A stretch of 64,000 nucleotides of DNA from Indolivaga macrotermitis (GCF_900128985.1 NZ_FQUC01000002.1:598976-662975); one strand, 5' to 3'. Numbered from the stretch's first letter, positions 53,587 through 63,506 are shown. Numbers and translations are program-made. The notes: a model not told the origin generated them from the letters alone.

Positions 53587-56043
53587 ATGCTACAAGATAG
53601 ATATAAACGATTTGTTATAGCCTTTAGTTTATTTACTTGGGCTATAACTGTTTTTTCTCAGGTCAATTACGAGAACAAGACAAGATTAAATGACGGATGG
53701 GAATTTATCCGTCAGGATCTGGGTAATGTATGGGAAGCTGTGCGACCGGTACGGAATGATTCGGAGAAGGTTCCAATATGGACTAAGGTCTCCCTACCCC
53801 ATTGTTTTAACGCTACAGATGCTGTAGAGCCCGATGTTAATTACTATCAAGGGCCGGGATGGTATAAAACACTATTGGATATTGATAATCCTTACAATAA
53901 TGGGCGAACGATATTGCACTTCGAAGGAGCCGGACAAAAAACCGAAGTATATATATACACTACAAAGGTTGGCAGCCATACCGGAGGCTATGACGAATGG
54001 CAAGTAGATATAACAGATGCAATTGAGAATTTCCGGAATATGGAAGATTCGCAGCGGTTCGGAGGAAAGATTCCTCTAATAATCCGTTGCGATAATAGCC
54101 GCGATACAGAACTAATACCGTCAGACCTGTCCGATTTCAACCTGTACGGAGGTATTTACAGATACCTTAATCTGGTTTATACCCCTTCTTTATCGGTAAG
54201 AAACCTGCAAACAAATACTAATGTTGATGAAGAAGGGAAAATAGGTAAATTATCAATACTTACCGATTTTAACAACTTCTCCGATACACATACGGCGAAT
54301 ATACACATAAAGATATTCGATCCACAAGGAAAACTTATAAAGGAAGATACTAAAACAGTAAATACCAGTTCTCCACAAGAGTTATTATCCCTGAATATTC
54401 CCAAACCATTTTTATGGTCACCGGATAAACCGGCTTTATATTCTTGCGAAGTAAAGCTAACCTCTCAGGCCGGAGAGGTTACATATAAAGAAAAGTTTGG
54501 TTTCCGAAACTTCGAATTCAAAGAAAAAGGCCCTTTCTTTTTGAACGGAAAACGTTTGTTACTTCGGGGAAGCCATCGCCACGAAGATCAGGCCGGAGTA
54601 GGTGCAGCTATGACTGAAGAACAAATGATTGAGGAAATGAAGTTAATGAAGACCATGGGTGTTAATTTTATACGCCTAGGCCATTACCAGCAGTCACGTA
54701 TCATTCTCAACCTATGCGATAGCTTAGGCATTCTGGTCTGGGAAGAAATTCCATGGTGCCGAGGTGGTTTGGGTGGAGACCGTTATAAAGAACAAGCCCG
54801 CCGGATGCTGACAAATATGATTGAACAACACCGTAATCATCCGTCTATAATTCTGTGGGGAATGGGGAACGAAAATGATTGGCCAAATGATTTCCCTGAG
54901 TTTGACAAAGAGCAGATACGGTCTTTCATGAAAGAGTTACACACCCTTTCGCATCAATTGGATAATACAAGACTGACATCTATCCGCCGATGCGATTTTT
55001 GCAGTGACATTGTAGATGTTTATTCCCCTTCTATATGGGCGGGTTGGTACAGAGGTATTTATACCGATTACAAATCAGTATCGAATATGGAAATGGAGAA
55101 AGTAAACCGTTTTCTTCATGTCGAATGGGGAGGCGATAGCCATACAGGCCGTCACGCAGAATACGATTATGCATCATTAGATCAGGCGGAAGATAAAGAA
55201 AAAGCCTTTGCCGATTTTGCAAAAGCAACAAAAGAAAAATCAGACTGGAGCGAAACCTACATTACAGACATCATAGAGTGGCATCTGAAAGAACAAGAAA
55301 ATATGCCATGGCTGACAGGTACAGCATATTGGCCGTTCAAAGACTTTTCAACTCCGGTTCGCCCCGATAATCCCATTCCTTATGTAAATCAGAAAGGGGT
55401 TGTCGGACGGGATATGTCCCCTAAAGAAGTTTATTATGTATTTCAATCGTATTGGACTGAGAAGCCCATGCTACATATCTACGGGCATAGCTGGCCTACA
55501 AGATGGGGGCAACCCGGTGAATTAAAAACAATAAAAGTGTATTCAAACTGCGATAAGGTAGAGCTATTCCTTAATGGAAAAAGTCTGGGCATAAAAGAAC
55601 GAGACTCTCAGGATTTTCCGGCAGCAGGACTCCGCTGGCACACACCATTTCCGGCAGGAAAAAATACCGTGCAAGCAATAGGATGGAAAAATAAAATCAA
55701 GACTACCGTAAATGACGAAATTGAATTCGATTATGAAACCCGTCCATTCGGTAAAGTTGCAGATATTAAAGTCTCTGTTAAAAAATCAGATGACTCTACT
55801 TATTGGATAGAGGCAGAACTCATAGACTCAAATGGTATTGTCGTTCTAGATTCCAAAGAGTATATTTTCTTCGATTCGGTAGGCGAAGGTATCTTAGTAA
55901 AAGATATGGGAACCGCAACTGCATCAGACAAGGTGCAGGCCGTAAACGGAAGAGCCCACATCATGTTAGAAAAAAGAAACGGACGAACGGTTATAGCAGT
56001 CAAATCAGAATCAGCAAATACGAGAATGGTAACTATAGAATAA
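53587..56043 (+). CDS. GH2 glycoside hydrolase (copy 1)
   Basis: An 818-aa secreted enzyme starting at ATG 53587, two bases after the GH88 stop; an in-frame TTG at 53581 is a less likely start. The N-terminal signal ends about TVFSQ. The GH2 sugar-binding domain is at about 30-200 (NDGWEFIRQDL, FEGAGQKTEVYI, GGIYRYLNLVY), an immunoglobulin-like domain at 205-305, the TIM barrel at 310-600 and a C-terminal beta domain. The acid/base Glu lies in WGMGNEN (about 429) and the probable nucleophile in LHVEWGGDS (about 513). GH2 includes beta-galactosidases, beta-glucuronidases and beta-mannosidases; the sequence does not settle which. A hairpin terminator follows its stop. Confidence 0.88.
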   Translation: MLQDRYKRFVIAFSLFTWAITVFSQVNYENKTRLNDGWEFIRQDLGNVWEAVRPVRNDSEKVPIWTKVSLPHCFNATDAVEPDVNYYQGPGWYKTLLDIDNPYNNGRTILHFEGAGQKTEVYIYTTKVGSHTGGYDEWQVDITDAIENFRNMEDSQRFGGKIPLIIRCDNSRDTELIPSDLSDFNLYGGIYRYLNLVYTPSLSVRNLQTNTNVDEEGKIGKLSILTDFNNFSDTHTANIHIKIFDPQGKLIKEDTKTVNTSSPQELLSLNIPKPFLWSPDKPALYSCEVKLTSQAGEVTYKEKFGFRNFEFKEKGPFFLNGKRLLLRGSHRHEDQAGVGAAMTEEQMIEEMKLMKTMGVNFIRLGHYQQSRIILNLCDSLGILVWEEIPWCRGGLGGDRYKEQARRMLTNMIEQHRNHPSIILWGMGNENDWPNDFPEFDKEQIRSFMKELHTLSHQLDNTRLTSIRRCDFCSDIVDVYSPSIWAGWYRGIYTDYKSVSNMEMEKVNRFLHVEWGGDSHTGRHAEYDYASLDQAEDKEKAFADFAKATKEKSDWSETYITDIIEWHLKEQENMPWLTGTAYWPFKDFSTPVRPDNPIPYVNQKGVVGRDMSPKEVYYVFQSYWTEKPMLHIYGHSWPTRWGQPGELKTIKVYSNCDKVELFLNGKSLGIKERDSQDFPAAGLRWHTPFPAGKNTVQAIGWKNKIKTTVNDEIEFDYETRPFGKVADIKVSVKKSDDSTYWIEAELIDSNGIVVLDSKEYIFFDSVGEGILVKDMGTATASDKVQAVNGRAHIMLEKRNGRTVIAVKSESANTRMVTIE

Positions 56044-56058
56044 GAGATTCAGTATATA

Positions 56059-56090
56059 AAAGAACCTATGAACAGTATCATAGGTTCTTT
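56059..56090 (+). terminator. Hairpin splitting the PUL enzyme genes
   Basis: Perfect 13-base arms at 56059-56071 and 56078-56090 (AAAGAACCTATGA and complement) around a 6-base loop, ending in TTCTTTATTTATAG. It lies 15 bases after the first GH2 stop and 236 bases before the second GH88. Confidence 0.7.
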
Positions 56091-56326
56091 ATTTATAGTA
56101 TAGTTTATTACTCATTATCCACTTTTTTAAGTATCATTCAAACACCAAACACCTACAAATCAAGGTTTTTATTTTTTTAAATATTCACTATTTCAATATT
56201 GAAAAAAATGCAGATTCTGATTCTGGATATTTTCGTAGAATAAGTATTGTCTCTAAGGGAAACCTGCCTTACATAATAAATCCGTACTAAAGCCAGAACG
56301 GAAGTTTTCATAAACTATATTCCAAA

Positions 56327-57604
56327 ATGAAGAATTTGTATATTATTATTTTTATCCTGTCCATTGTTATACAACAAGCGAGCGCCTATAATCTAAACAA
56401 CCGGGATAAATCAAAAGAAGAAAGAAAAGAAAATAACAGTTTGCATTCCGTAACGAATCAGATCGTACCGGAAATGTTCAACTTCGCATCATATCAATTC
56501 GAGTATGCACTTAAATGTGTCGACGAAGCATTAGAAAATAGAACTAAAGATGATCAGGTAACACCTCGTACAATCAACCGGGACGGAACGCTGAAACTTG
56601 TAGGTCCCCGGGATTGGTGTTCGGGATTTTTTCCCGGTTCCCTTTGGCTTATGTACCAGTATACAAAAGATAGTAAATGGGCAAAACAAGCTGAAAAGTT
56701 TTCTGAACTCATCGAAATAGAACAATTCGATGAAACATCGCATGATCTTGGATTTAAAATGTATAATTCTTTCGGAAACGGATTAAAACTCACAAACAAT
56801 CCACATTACCGGAATGTAGTAATACAATCTGCAAAGACACTGGCAAAACGGTTCAATGCCAAAATAGGTTCTATCCGGTCGTGGGATTGGAATCGCCAAG
56901 TATGGGAATACCCGGTCATTATAGACAACATGATGAATTTGGAATTACTGTTCGAGGCAACCCGCCTTACCGGAGATTCGGCATTTTACAACATTGCTGT
57001 TACTCATGCAGATACTACTTTGAAAAATCATTTCCGCGACGATTATTCATCTTTTCATGTAGTCGACTATGACACAATAACCGGAAAAGTAAGACTTAAG
57101 CAAACTTTTCAGGGATATTCAGACCCTTCAGCTTGGGCCAGAGGACAAGCATGGGCCTTATATAGCTTCATAATGTCATATAGATATACACTAACCCCCC
57201 AATATTTAAAACAGTCGGAAGGTATAGCTCATTTTATATTCTCTCATCCTAACCTGCCTTCTGATCTAATTCCTTATTGGGATTTTGACGATCCCCGGAT
57301 ACCCAATGTACCGAGAGACGTTTCTTCTGCATCTATTATAGCATCAGCACTTTATGAACTGTCTGAGTATAGTGATAAGAATAAAAATCAGTATATTGCA
57401 TGGGCAGATCAGATATTAATGAACCTCATAGAACATTATAGAGCAGAACCGGGTACGACACAAGGATTTCTGTTATTACATTCGACAGGACATCTTCCCG
57501 GAAACAGCGAAATAGATGTGCCGATAAATTATGCAGACTACTATTTTCTGGAAGCACTGCTAAGAAAACAAAACCTGACGGATAATAAAATTTACGATCT
57601 ATGA
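56327..57604 (+). CDS. GH88 unsaturated glucuronyl hydrolase (copy 2)
   Basis: A 425-aa secreted enzyme with signal peptide (to about QQASA, 20) but no lipobox, unlike copy 1. GH88 hallmarks are present: DWCSGFFPGSLWLMYQYTKD, HDLGF (catalytic Asp about 140), RSWDWN, VIIDNMMNLELLFEA (Asp about 200), ARGQAWALYSFIMSYRYT and SEIDVPINYADYYFLEALLR. It is strongly similar to the gene at 52361 over the whole length. The pair could serve different linkages or different cell compartments. Its stop overlaps the next gene start (ATGA at 57601-57604), indicating translational coupling with the second GH2. Confidence 0.92.
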   Translation: MKNLYIIIFILSIVIQQASAYNLNNRDKSKEERKENNSLHSVTNQIVPEMFNFASYQFEYALKCVDEALENRTKDDQVTPRTINRDGTLKLVGPRDWCSGFFPGSLWLMYQYTKDSKWAKQAEKFSELIEIEQFDETSHDLGFKMYNSFGNGLKLTNNPHYRNVVIQSAKTLAKRFNAKIGSIRSWDWNRQVWEYPVIIDNMMNLELLFEATRLTGDSAFYNIAVTHADTTLKNHFRDDYSSFHVVDYDTITGKVRLKQTFQGYSDPSAWARGQAWALYSFIMSYRYTLTPQYLKQSEGIAHFIFSHPNLPSDLIPYWDFDDPRIPNVPRDVSSASIIASALYELSEYSDKNKNQYIAWADQILMNLIEHYRAEPGTTQGFLLLHSTGHLPGNSEIDVPINYADYYFLEALLRKQNLTDNKIYDL

Positions 57605-60228
57605 AAGAATACTTAAAGATATTCATATTACCTCTGTTTGTATTGATTTCTGTATCTGTCGCTTCACAGCGGCAGATCAAATCATTCAATGACGGATGGC
57701 AATTTTCCAAAGGAGAAAAAATGGAAAACGAGAGGACAATGTCCTCCGACAATAGCTGGAAAACAGTATCAATCCCTCATACATGGAATACCGATGCATA
57801 TATATCAAAAGATTATTACAGAGGAGTTAGCTGGTACCGTAAATCGTTTTCATTATCAAAAGAAGAGAAGGATAAAAATCTGTTCTTACGGTTCGAGGGT
57901 GTAAATCAGTCGGCAACTGTATATATAAATGGAAAACTGGTAGGCGAACACAAAGGCGGATATACTTCCTTTACATTCGATATCTCCGGATTTTGTAACA
58001 GAGAGGGAAACAATCTGCTTACAGTCAAGGTCGATAATTCATTAGCGGATATCCCTCCAATATCAGGAGACTTCAGCATTTTCGGAGGAATCTACCGCGA
58101 TGTGTGGTTAGTGTCCGTTCCTCAACAGCATTTCGATCTGTCGGATAACGGATCCGACGGAATATATATTGACACAGACAATGTTTCAGAAAAATCGGGT
58201 TCATATACCGTTAAAAGTACTGTAGTCAACAATGCGCCTAATAAAGCAACAATAAAAGTAAGTTATACAGTAGTGGACATTAACCGGAATATTGTTAAAA
58301 CAGAAGATATAAAATACTCTTTAACTCCGGGGCAGAAAAAAACATTTTCGAATACATATATAATAGAACAGCCCCTGCTATGGAGTCCCGAAACGCCTAA
58401 CCTATACACAGTAGAGGCAGTGATAAAAGAGGCTTCGACAAACAAAATCCTCGACATTGTACGCTCTCCCTTAGGGTTCAGATGGTTTAGTTTCGATGGA
58501 CAGAAAGGATTCTCATTAAACGGAAAACCATATAAGTTGCGAGGCATATGCCGTCATCAGGATCAAATGCCATTAGGCAATGCTCTGACCGATGAAGCCC
58601 ACCGTAGAGATATGCAACTGATCAAAGATATGGGAGCCAATTTCATCCGGATTTCTCATTATCCTCAGGATAAAGCCATTATTGAACAATGCGATAAGTT
58701 GGGTTTACTGGTCTGGGAGGAAATACCTGTTATAGATATTATCCCGGAAGAGGAGAGCTTTGGTGATAATTGCGAAACCGCACTTCGGGAAATGATACGC
58801 CAGCACTACAATCATCCTTCAATTATCATGTGGGGATACATGAATGAAATATTACTGGTAACTCAACGTAAACACAAAGGCCTAGAATTAGACGCTTTAG
58901 TAAAACGCGAACTCGCTCTGGCACGCCGGTTAGAAAACGTTTTAAAAGAAGAAGATTCGCGCAGATACAGCGTTATGGCATTTCACGGCAGCGAAACATA
59001 TAATCAAGCGGGCTTCCAAGATATTGTAGATGTAGTCGGCTGGAATTTGTATCAAGGCTGGTATTCCGATAACCTATCGCAATTCGACGCATTTATAAAG
59101 AAACAGGCATCGGACTACCCAAAAAAGCCAAAGATCATCAGTGAATATGGAGCAGGGTCAGACCGTAGAATCCATTCTTTGCAACCCCAAAGATTCGATT
59201 TCAGTATCGAATATCAACAGGAGTATATAGAGCACTATCTACCGGTAATAGAAAGGGAGCCTTATATAGCCGGTGCAACCTATTGGAACTTTATCGACTT
59301 CGGGTCGGCTCAGCGTGACGAGTCTATGCCACGCATCAATAATAAAGGTTTGGTATATGCCGACCGCACTCCTAAAGATGTGTACTATTACTTTAAAGCA
59401 AACTTTCGTCAGGATATTCCAGTGTTACATATAGCATCGTATGACTGGGATAAGCGAACCGGAATTTCAGCAAACGGAACAGATGTGATCCAGCCAATTA
59501 AAGTATACTCAAATTTATCTGAGGTCGAACTTTTTATTGATGACAGATCGTTAGGAATAAAAGGTATCAATAACTATAATGCAGTTTGGAATGTACCTTT
59601 TACCGACGGAGACCATTATATAGAAGCTAAAGGTGTATATAAAGGAGTAGAGCAAAGAACAGGACTACCTATATCATTTACGGTAATACCGGAATATCTA
59701 AACAGAAAAAATTTCTCCAATAAAGAATTAGCAATAAATATAGGTAATAATGCGAGCTACACTTCTCCGGAAACGGGGCTTACGTGGATTCCTGATAAAC
59801 CGTATACCGAAGGCAGCTGGGGATACATTGGCGGTAAAGTAGAAACAACGTTGACACAAATAAACGGCACCAATGACAATCCGCTATATCAAACAATGCG
59901 AATGACTCCGGATAAATATAAATTTGATGTTCCGGACGGGGAATATGAAGTAGAACTATTATTTGCTGATATTTCCGGTACAGGTGCAAGCATTGCTCAC
60001 ACTTTAGGTACAACTGATAACAATAATCAAATCAGGAATGAGTTTGATATTATAATAAATGATCTGATTGTGGATTCCAACTTATCTCTCGATGATTCTG
60101 TCGGTAAATATTATGCTATCCGGAAGAAATACATTGTGAAAGTAGAAAAAGGAGAAAACATTACCATACAGTTTCATGGTATTTTGGGAAAACCTTTTAT
60201 TAACGGAATAAAACTGAGATATTTATAA
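57601..60228 (+). CDS. GH2 glycoside hydrolase with C-terminal malectin-like domain (copy 2)
   Basis: An 875-aa secreted enzyme with a signal peptide (to about VASQ, 23). The sugar-binding domain is at about 25-175 (NDGWQFSKGE, GGIYRDVWLVSV), an immunoglobulin-like domain at 190-290 and the TIM barrel at 295-620. The acid/base Glu is in WGYMNEI (about 416) and the nucleophile in IISEYGAGS (about 515). After a beta domain, the last 180 residues form a malectin-like unit (KFDVPDGEYEVELLFADISG, ITIQFHGILGKPFINGIKL), a probable carbohydrate-binding module not present in copy 1. The specificity is probably beta-galactosidase or beta-glucuronidase; it is not decided by motif. It is coupled to GH88 copy 2. 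Confidence 0.9.
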   Translation: MKEYLKIFILPLFVLISVSVASQRQIKSFNDGWQFSKGEKMENERTMSSDNSWKTVSIPHTWNTDAYISKDYYRGVSWYRKSFSLSKEEKDKNLFLRFEGVNQSATVYINGKLVGEHKGGYTSFTFDISGFCNREGNNLLTVKVDNSLADIPPISGDFSIFGGIYRDVWLVSVPQQHFDLSDNGSDGIYIDTDNVSEKSGSYTVKSTVVNNAPNKATIKVSYTVVDINRNIVKTEDIKYSLTPGQKKTFSNTYIIEQPLLWSPETPNLYTVEAVIKEASTNKILDIVRSPLGFRWFSFDGQKGFSLNGKPYKLRGICRHQDQMPLGNALTDEAHRRDMQLIKDMGANFIRISHYPQDKAIIEQCDKLGLLVWEEIPVIDIIPEEESFGDNCETALREMIRQHYNHPSIIMWGYMNEILLVTQRKHKGLELDALVKRELALARRLENVLKEEDSRRYSVMAFHGSETYNQAGFQDIVDVVGWNLYQGWYSDNLSQFDAFIKKQASDYPKKPKIISEYGAGSDRRIHSLQPQRFDFSIEYQQEYIEHYLPVIEREPYIAGATYWNFIDFGSAQRDESMPRINNKGLVYADRTPKDVYYYFKANFRQDIPVLHIASYDWDKRTGISANGTDVIQPIKVYSNLSEVELFIDDRSLGIKGINNYNAVWNVPFTDGDHYIEAKGVYKGVEQRTGLPISFTVIPEYLNRKNFSNKELAINIGNNASYTSPETGLTWIPDKPYTEGSWGYIGGKVETTLTQINGTNDNPLYQTMRMTPDKYKFDVPDGEYEVELLFADISGTGASIAHTLGTTDNNNQIRNEFDIIINDLIVDSNLSLDDSVGKYYAIRKKYIVKVEKGENITIQFHGILGKPFINGIKLRYL

Positions 60229-60274
60229 TAAAAGAAATAGAGAGTTAAATATTAATCTAATAAAATTCCAGGAC

Positions 60275-61516
60275 ATGAAAATCTATTATTATCTATTCAT
60301 CCTAGTTTTTTTAGTGAGTTGCCAGAGCGAGCAACCCAAATCCCAATTATCGGAAGATTCATTCATCAGAGTGAAAGAACAAAACCTAATAACTCCTGAT
60401 GGCAAGCCATTCTTTATCAAAGGTACCAATCTGGGTAATTGGCTCAATCCAGAAGGTTATATGTTTGGATTTAATACCACCAATTCGCCCGAACGCATAA
60501 ACCGGATGTTCAGCGAACTGGTAGGCCCTGACCTTACCCGTGAATTCTGGACTCAGTTCAAAGACAATTATATAACATTTGATGATGTACAGTTCATCGC
60601 GTCTACAGGTGCTAATACTATTCGCCTGCCATTTCATTACAAACTATTTACGGATGAAGATTATATGGGATTAACCGGACAGCAGGATGGTTTTGCCCGT
60701 ATAGATACTCTTATTAGCTGGTGTAAAAAGGCAAATCTATATCTAATTCTCGACATGCATGATGCTCCCGGTGGACAAACAGGCGACAATATCGATGATA
60801 GCTTCGGATATCCCTGGTTATTCGAAAGCGAACCTTCTCAAAAATTATTCTGTGATATCTGGGTTAAAATTGCCGATTATTATAAGAACGAACCCATAAT
60901 ATTAGGTTATGAGTTAATGAATGAGCCTATTGCCCCCTATTTCCCTAATATGGAAGAGCTTAATTCTAAACTGGAACCTTTATACAAAAGAGCAGTAGAA
61001 GCTATTCGTACCGTAGACACCAATCATATAATCTTGTTAGGTGGATCACAGTGGAACGGAAATTTCAAACCGTTCACAGACTCTAAATTCGACAACAAAA
61101 TAATGTATACATGCCATCGCTACGGAAGCGATCCTACTAAAGAAGCTATCCAGTCCATCATAAACTTCAGAGATAGTGTAAATCTGCCGATGTATATGGG
61201 CGAAATAGGGCATAATACAAATGAATGGATGTCTTCGTTCTGTAAAGTAATGGAAGATAATAATATCGGTTGGACATTCTGGCCATATAAGAAGATCAAT
61301 AACTCTTCGTTTGTCGGCTTTACAGCACCTGACGGTTGGGATAAGATAATAGCATTCGCCGAAGCTCCCAGAGGATCTTTTAAGGAAGTAAGAGAGGCAC
61401 GCCCGGATCAGAAAGAATCATGGAAAACCATGCAGGCTCTTATTGAGAGTGTAAAGTTTAAGAACAATACAATCCAAAAAGACTATATAGAAGCTCTAGG
61501 ACTTAAAGCTAATTAA
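60275..61516 (+). CDS. GH5-family glycoside hydrolase lipoprotein
   Basis: A 413-aa lipoprotein (lipobox FLVSC, Cys 16, then QSEQPKSQ). GH5 TIM barrel hallmarks are KGTNLGNWLNPEGYM (about 49-63), NTIRLPFHY (about 114-122), LILDMHDAPGGQTG (about 157-170), GYELMNEPIAP (211-221, acid/base Glu 217), YTCHRYG and LPMYMGEIGHN (304-314, nucleophile Glu 310), and TFWPYKK. The NLGNWL and HDAPGGQ motifs resemble exo-beta-glucanase-type GH5 members. It ends the PUL and is followed by a strong terminator. It probably acts on the backbone or on a glucosidic linkage left after lyase action. The subfamily and substrate need comparison. Confidence 0.88.
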   Translation: MKIYYYLFILVFLVSCQSEQPKSQLSEDSFIRVKEQNLITPDGKPFFIKGTNLGNWLNPEGYMFGFNTTNSPERINRMFSELVGPDLTREFWTQFKDNYITFDDVQFIASTGANTIRLPFHYKLFTDEDYMGLTGQQDGFARIDTLISWCKKANLYLILDMHDAPGGQTGDNIDDSFGYPWLFESEPSQKLFCDIWVKIADYYKNEPIILGYELMNEPIAPYFPNMEELNSKLEPLYKRAVEAIRTVDTNHIILLGGSQWNGNFKPFTDSKFDNKIMYTCHRYGSDPTKEAIQSIINFRDSVNLPMYMGEIGHNTNEWMSSFCKVMEDNNIGWTFWPYKKINNSSFVGFTAPDGWDKIIAFAEAPRGSFKEVREARPDQKESWKTMQALIESVKFKNNTIQKDYIEALGLKAN

Positions 61517-61581
61517 AACAAGGGAAAGATTTGTACAGACCTATCCCTTATCCCTTATTCCTTATATCTCTCTAATATAAG

Positions 61582-61618
61582 AAGGCTGTGTACCTCAACG
61601 ATACACAGTCTTTTCTTT
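61582..61618 (+). terminator. Rho-independent terminator ending the PUL
   Basis: Arms 61582-61592 and 61602-61612 pair over 11 bases (one G-T), enclosing CCTCAACGA, followed by TTTTCTTT. It is 65 bases after the GH5 stop. Confidence 0.8.
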
Positions 61619-61719
61619 GGTTAAGCACATGACCGAATTATCTAATGATTTTATGGAAGATTGGAGGCTCTTATTAGATTTTACAGCTATATTTAAACCG
61701 CTGAATAAAGAAAGATTCC

Positions 61720-62373
61720 TTGAATAAAAACATATACATATTTAGTGGATTGGGTGCAGATGAAAGAGCTTTTTCGCACCTCGATTTTTCATCTTATAAT
61801 GTACATTTTATAAAATGGATTCCTGTCGAGAAAGACGATAGTCTTGAAAGGTACGCAATGCGGCTTCTTTCACAAATTGAGGGCACAAAGCCAGTGCTTA
61901 TCGGTCTTTCTTTTGGAGGAATTATGGCTATTGAAGTTGCAAAACAAATTGAAGCAGGGAAAGTTATCATAATATCCTCTGCAAAGAATAAGAATGAAAT
62001 ACCTTTCTATTATCGTTTTATCGGAAAACTAAATCTACATAAACTAATTCCTTCAAGAATATTTTTAAAGAGTAATAGAATCATAAATTATATATTTGGA
62101 ATAACTAGTACTTCTGACCAACAATTATTCAAACAAATATTATTAGATACAAATCCTCTTTTTCTTAAATGGGCCATTGATAAAATAATTAAATGGAAAA
62201 ACACATATCTTCTTTCTAACTTATATCACATACATGGTGAGAATGATAAAATTTTACCTTACTATTTTATAAATGCGAACTATGCTGTAAAAGATGGTGG
62301 ACACCTGATGATTATATCTAAACATAAAGAAGTTTGGGAGACATTGAGGTTGCAACTTGAAAATAGCAATTAG
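61720..62373 (+). CDS. Small alpha/beta hydrolase
   Basis: A 217-aa protein without a signal peptide. It has FSGLGADERAFSHL (oxyanion region, about 8-21), the nucleophile elbow GLSFGG (Ser about 64), HGENDKILP (acid Asp about 180) and GGHLMI (His about 196), a full catalytic triad order. The start is a TTG at 61720, because the frame is closed just upstream and no in-frame ATG precedes the conserved strand. It is transcribed in the same direction as the PUL but after its terminator, so it is an independent unit. The substrate is unknown; esterase or lipase-like. Confidence 0.72.
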   Translation: MNKNIYIFSGLGADERAFSHLDFSSYNVHFIKWIPVEKDDSLERYAMRLLSQIEGTKPVLIGLSFGGIMAIEVAKQIEAGKVIIISSAKNKNEIPFYYRFIGKLNLHKLIPSRIFLKSNRIINYIFGITSTSDQQLFKQILLDTNPLFLKWAIDKIIKWKNTYLLSNLYHIHGENDKILPYYFINANYAVKDGGHLMIISKHKEVWETLRLQLENSN

Positions 62374-62557
62374 ATATTGTTGTATAGACCTGTCTCCATC
62401 AACCGATATTTTTGCAGGAGTATATAGTATGTACTCCCAAGAATTCAGTCTTATCTGATTAAGGGTAATAATCTATGTATCGCAAAACAATATAAATAAT
62501 ACAAGTTATCAATTAATAGCCTGTGTTATATTAGTAATCTACTTCTAAAATGTTTGT

Positions 62558-62565
62558 TACCTTTG
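62558..62565 (+). promoter_or_regulatory. -7-like box (TACCTTTG) for the acyltransferase gene
   Basis: A full TAnnTTTG match ending 8 bases before ATG 62574. If used, the mRNA would be almost leaderless. It falls inside a longer possible reading from 62550, which supports the later start. Confidence 0.4.
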
Positions 62566-62573
62566 CATCAATT

Positions 62574-63506
62574 ATGAATAAACAAAAGATAATAAACAAG
62601 ATTTTAAATCAGCGTTATTTCTATATGGGTATCGCTATGTTACTTGTTGTTCTTTATCATTGTTATTGTGCAATTCCAACACTTCCTATTTTTCCCATTT
62701 TTTCAAAAGGCTATATTGGTGTTGATTTATTTTTATTCTTCAGTGGATTAGGGTTATCTTATTCCTACAATAACAAGACTCTAAAAATGTTTCTTCAGAA
62801 CAGATTTACTCGGATTTTACCTTTATATTGGATTTGGGCAATAGTACATTTGTGCGTGGTATGTGTTCAGACACACACCTTTCCAACAATAATAGATGTG
62901 TTCGGACTATTTACAACATTGAGTTATTATGGGATTGGAGCAATACGTAGTAATTGGTATTTGAGTGCGCTATTGTTTTTCTATTTATTTTTTCCTTTAT
63001 TATTCAAGATTATTAACAAATGGAAATGGTATGCCTTATTCGTAATAGCATTTATTTCTGCAGCATTTTTATATTATTTTCATTTCAGTTGGTATCATGA
63101 CGCCTTTATTGGTAGATTTTATATATTTTGTTTAGGAATATATGTATATAGCATAAAAGATAAAATTAGAATAATTGATTGTGTATTCACTCTTTTACTA
63201 GTGATAGTCGGCATAATTTCGTTATCATCCTCCAAATTTCAGTTTTGGGGAATTTCATGTATTTGCCCGGCAGTTATTATACTACTTTCTTTGTTACCCG
63301 ACAGTATAACCAAGTGGCGTCCTATAATATTGTGTGGTCAATACTCTTTAGAAATTTTTATTGCCAATTGCTGGACAATGCTATTAATGGGAATAGTTCG
63401 TATCGATCCGCTAAGTAGCTGTATCATTTATTTTCTCTCAAATGTGGTATTTGCATTAGTACTTATTGCAATAAATAAGAATATCCAGAAAAGAAATATG
63501 ATATAA
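62574..63506 (+). CDS. Acyltransferase-3 family integral membrane protein
   Basis: About 310 aa from ATG 62574. The N-terminal motif YFYMGIAMLLVVLYHCYCAI has the conserved His of acyltransferase-3 proteins, followed by GYIGVDLFLFFSGLGLSYSY and LQNRFTRILPLYWIWAI, the second conserved motif (R.IlPlyw). About ten hydrophobic helices cover the rest. Such proteins O-acetylate surface or secreted glycans using acyl-CoA. No glycan synthesis genes lie nearby, so the acceptor is unknown. It is followed 8 bases later by a tiny ORF. Confidence 0.85.
   Translation: MNKQKIINKILNQRYFYMGIAMLLVVLYHCYCAIPTLPIFPIFSKGYIGVDLFLFFSGLGLSYSYNNKTLKMFLQNRFTRILPLYWIWAIVHLCVVCVQTHTFPTIIDVFGLFTTLSYYGIGAIRSNWYLSALLFFYLFFPLLFKIINKWKWYALFVIAFISAAFLYYFHFSWYHDAFIGRFYIFCLGIYVYSIKDKIRIIDCVFTLLLVIVGIISLSSSKFQFWGISCICPAVIILLSLLPDSITKWRPIILCGQYSLEIFIANCWTMLLMGIVRIDPLSSCIIYFLSNVVFALVLIAINKNIQKRNMI

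Noticed and set aside
61629..61727. 32-codon ORF upstream of the alpha/beta hydrolase, overlapping its TTG start
   Set aside because: Too short and without similarity to anything I recognise. A leader peptide role is possible but unsupported.
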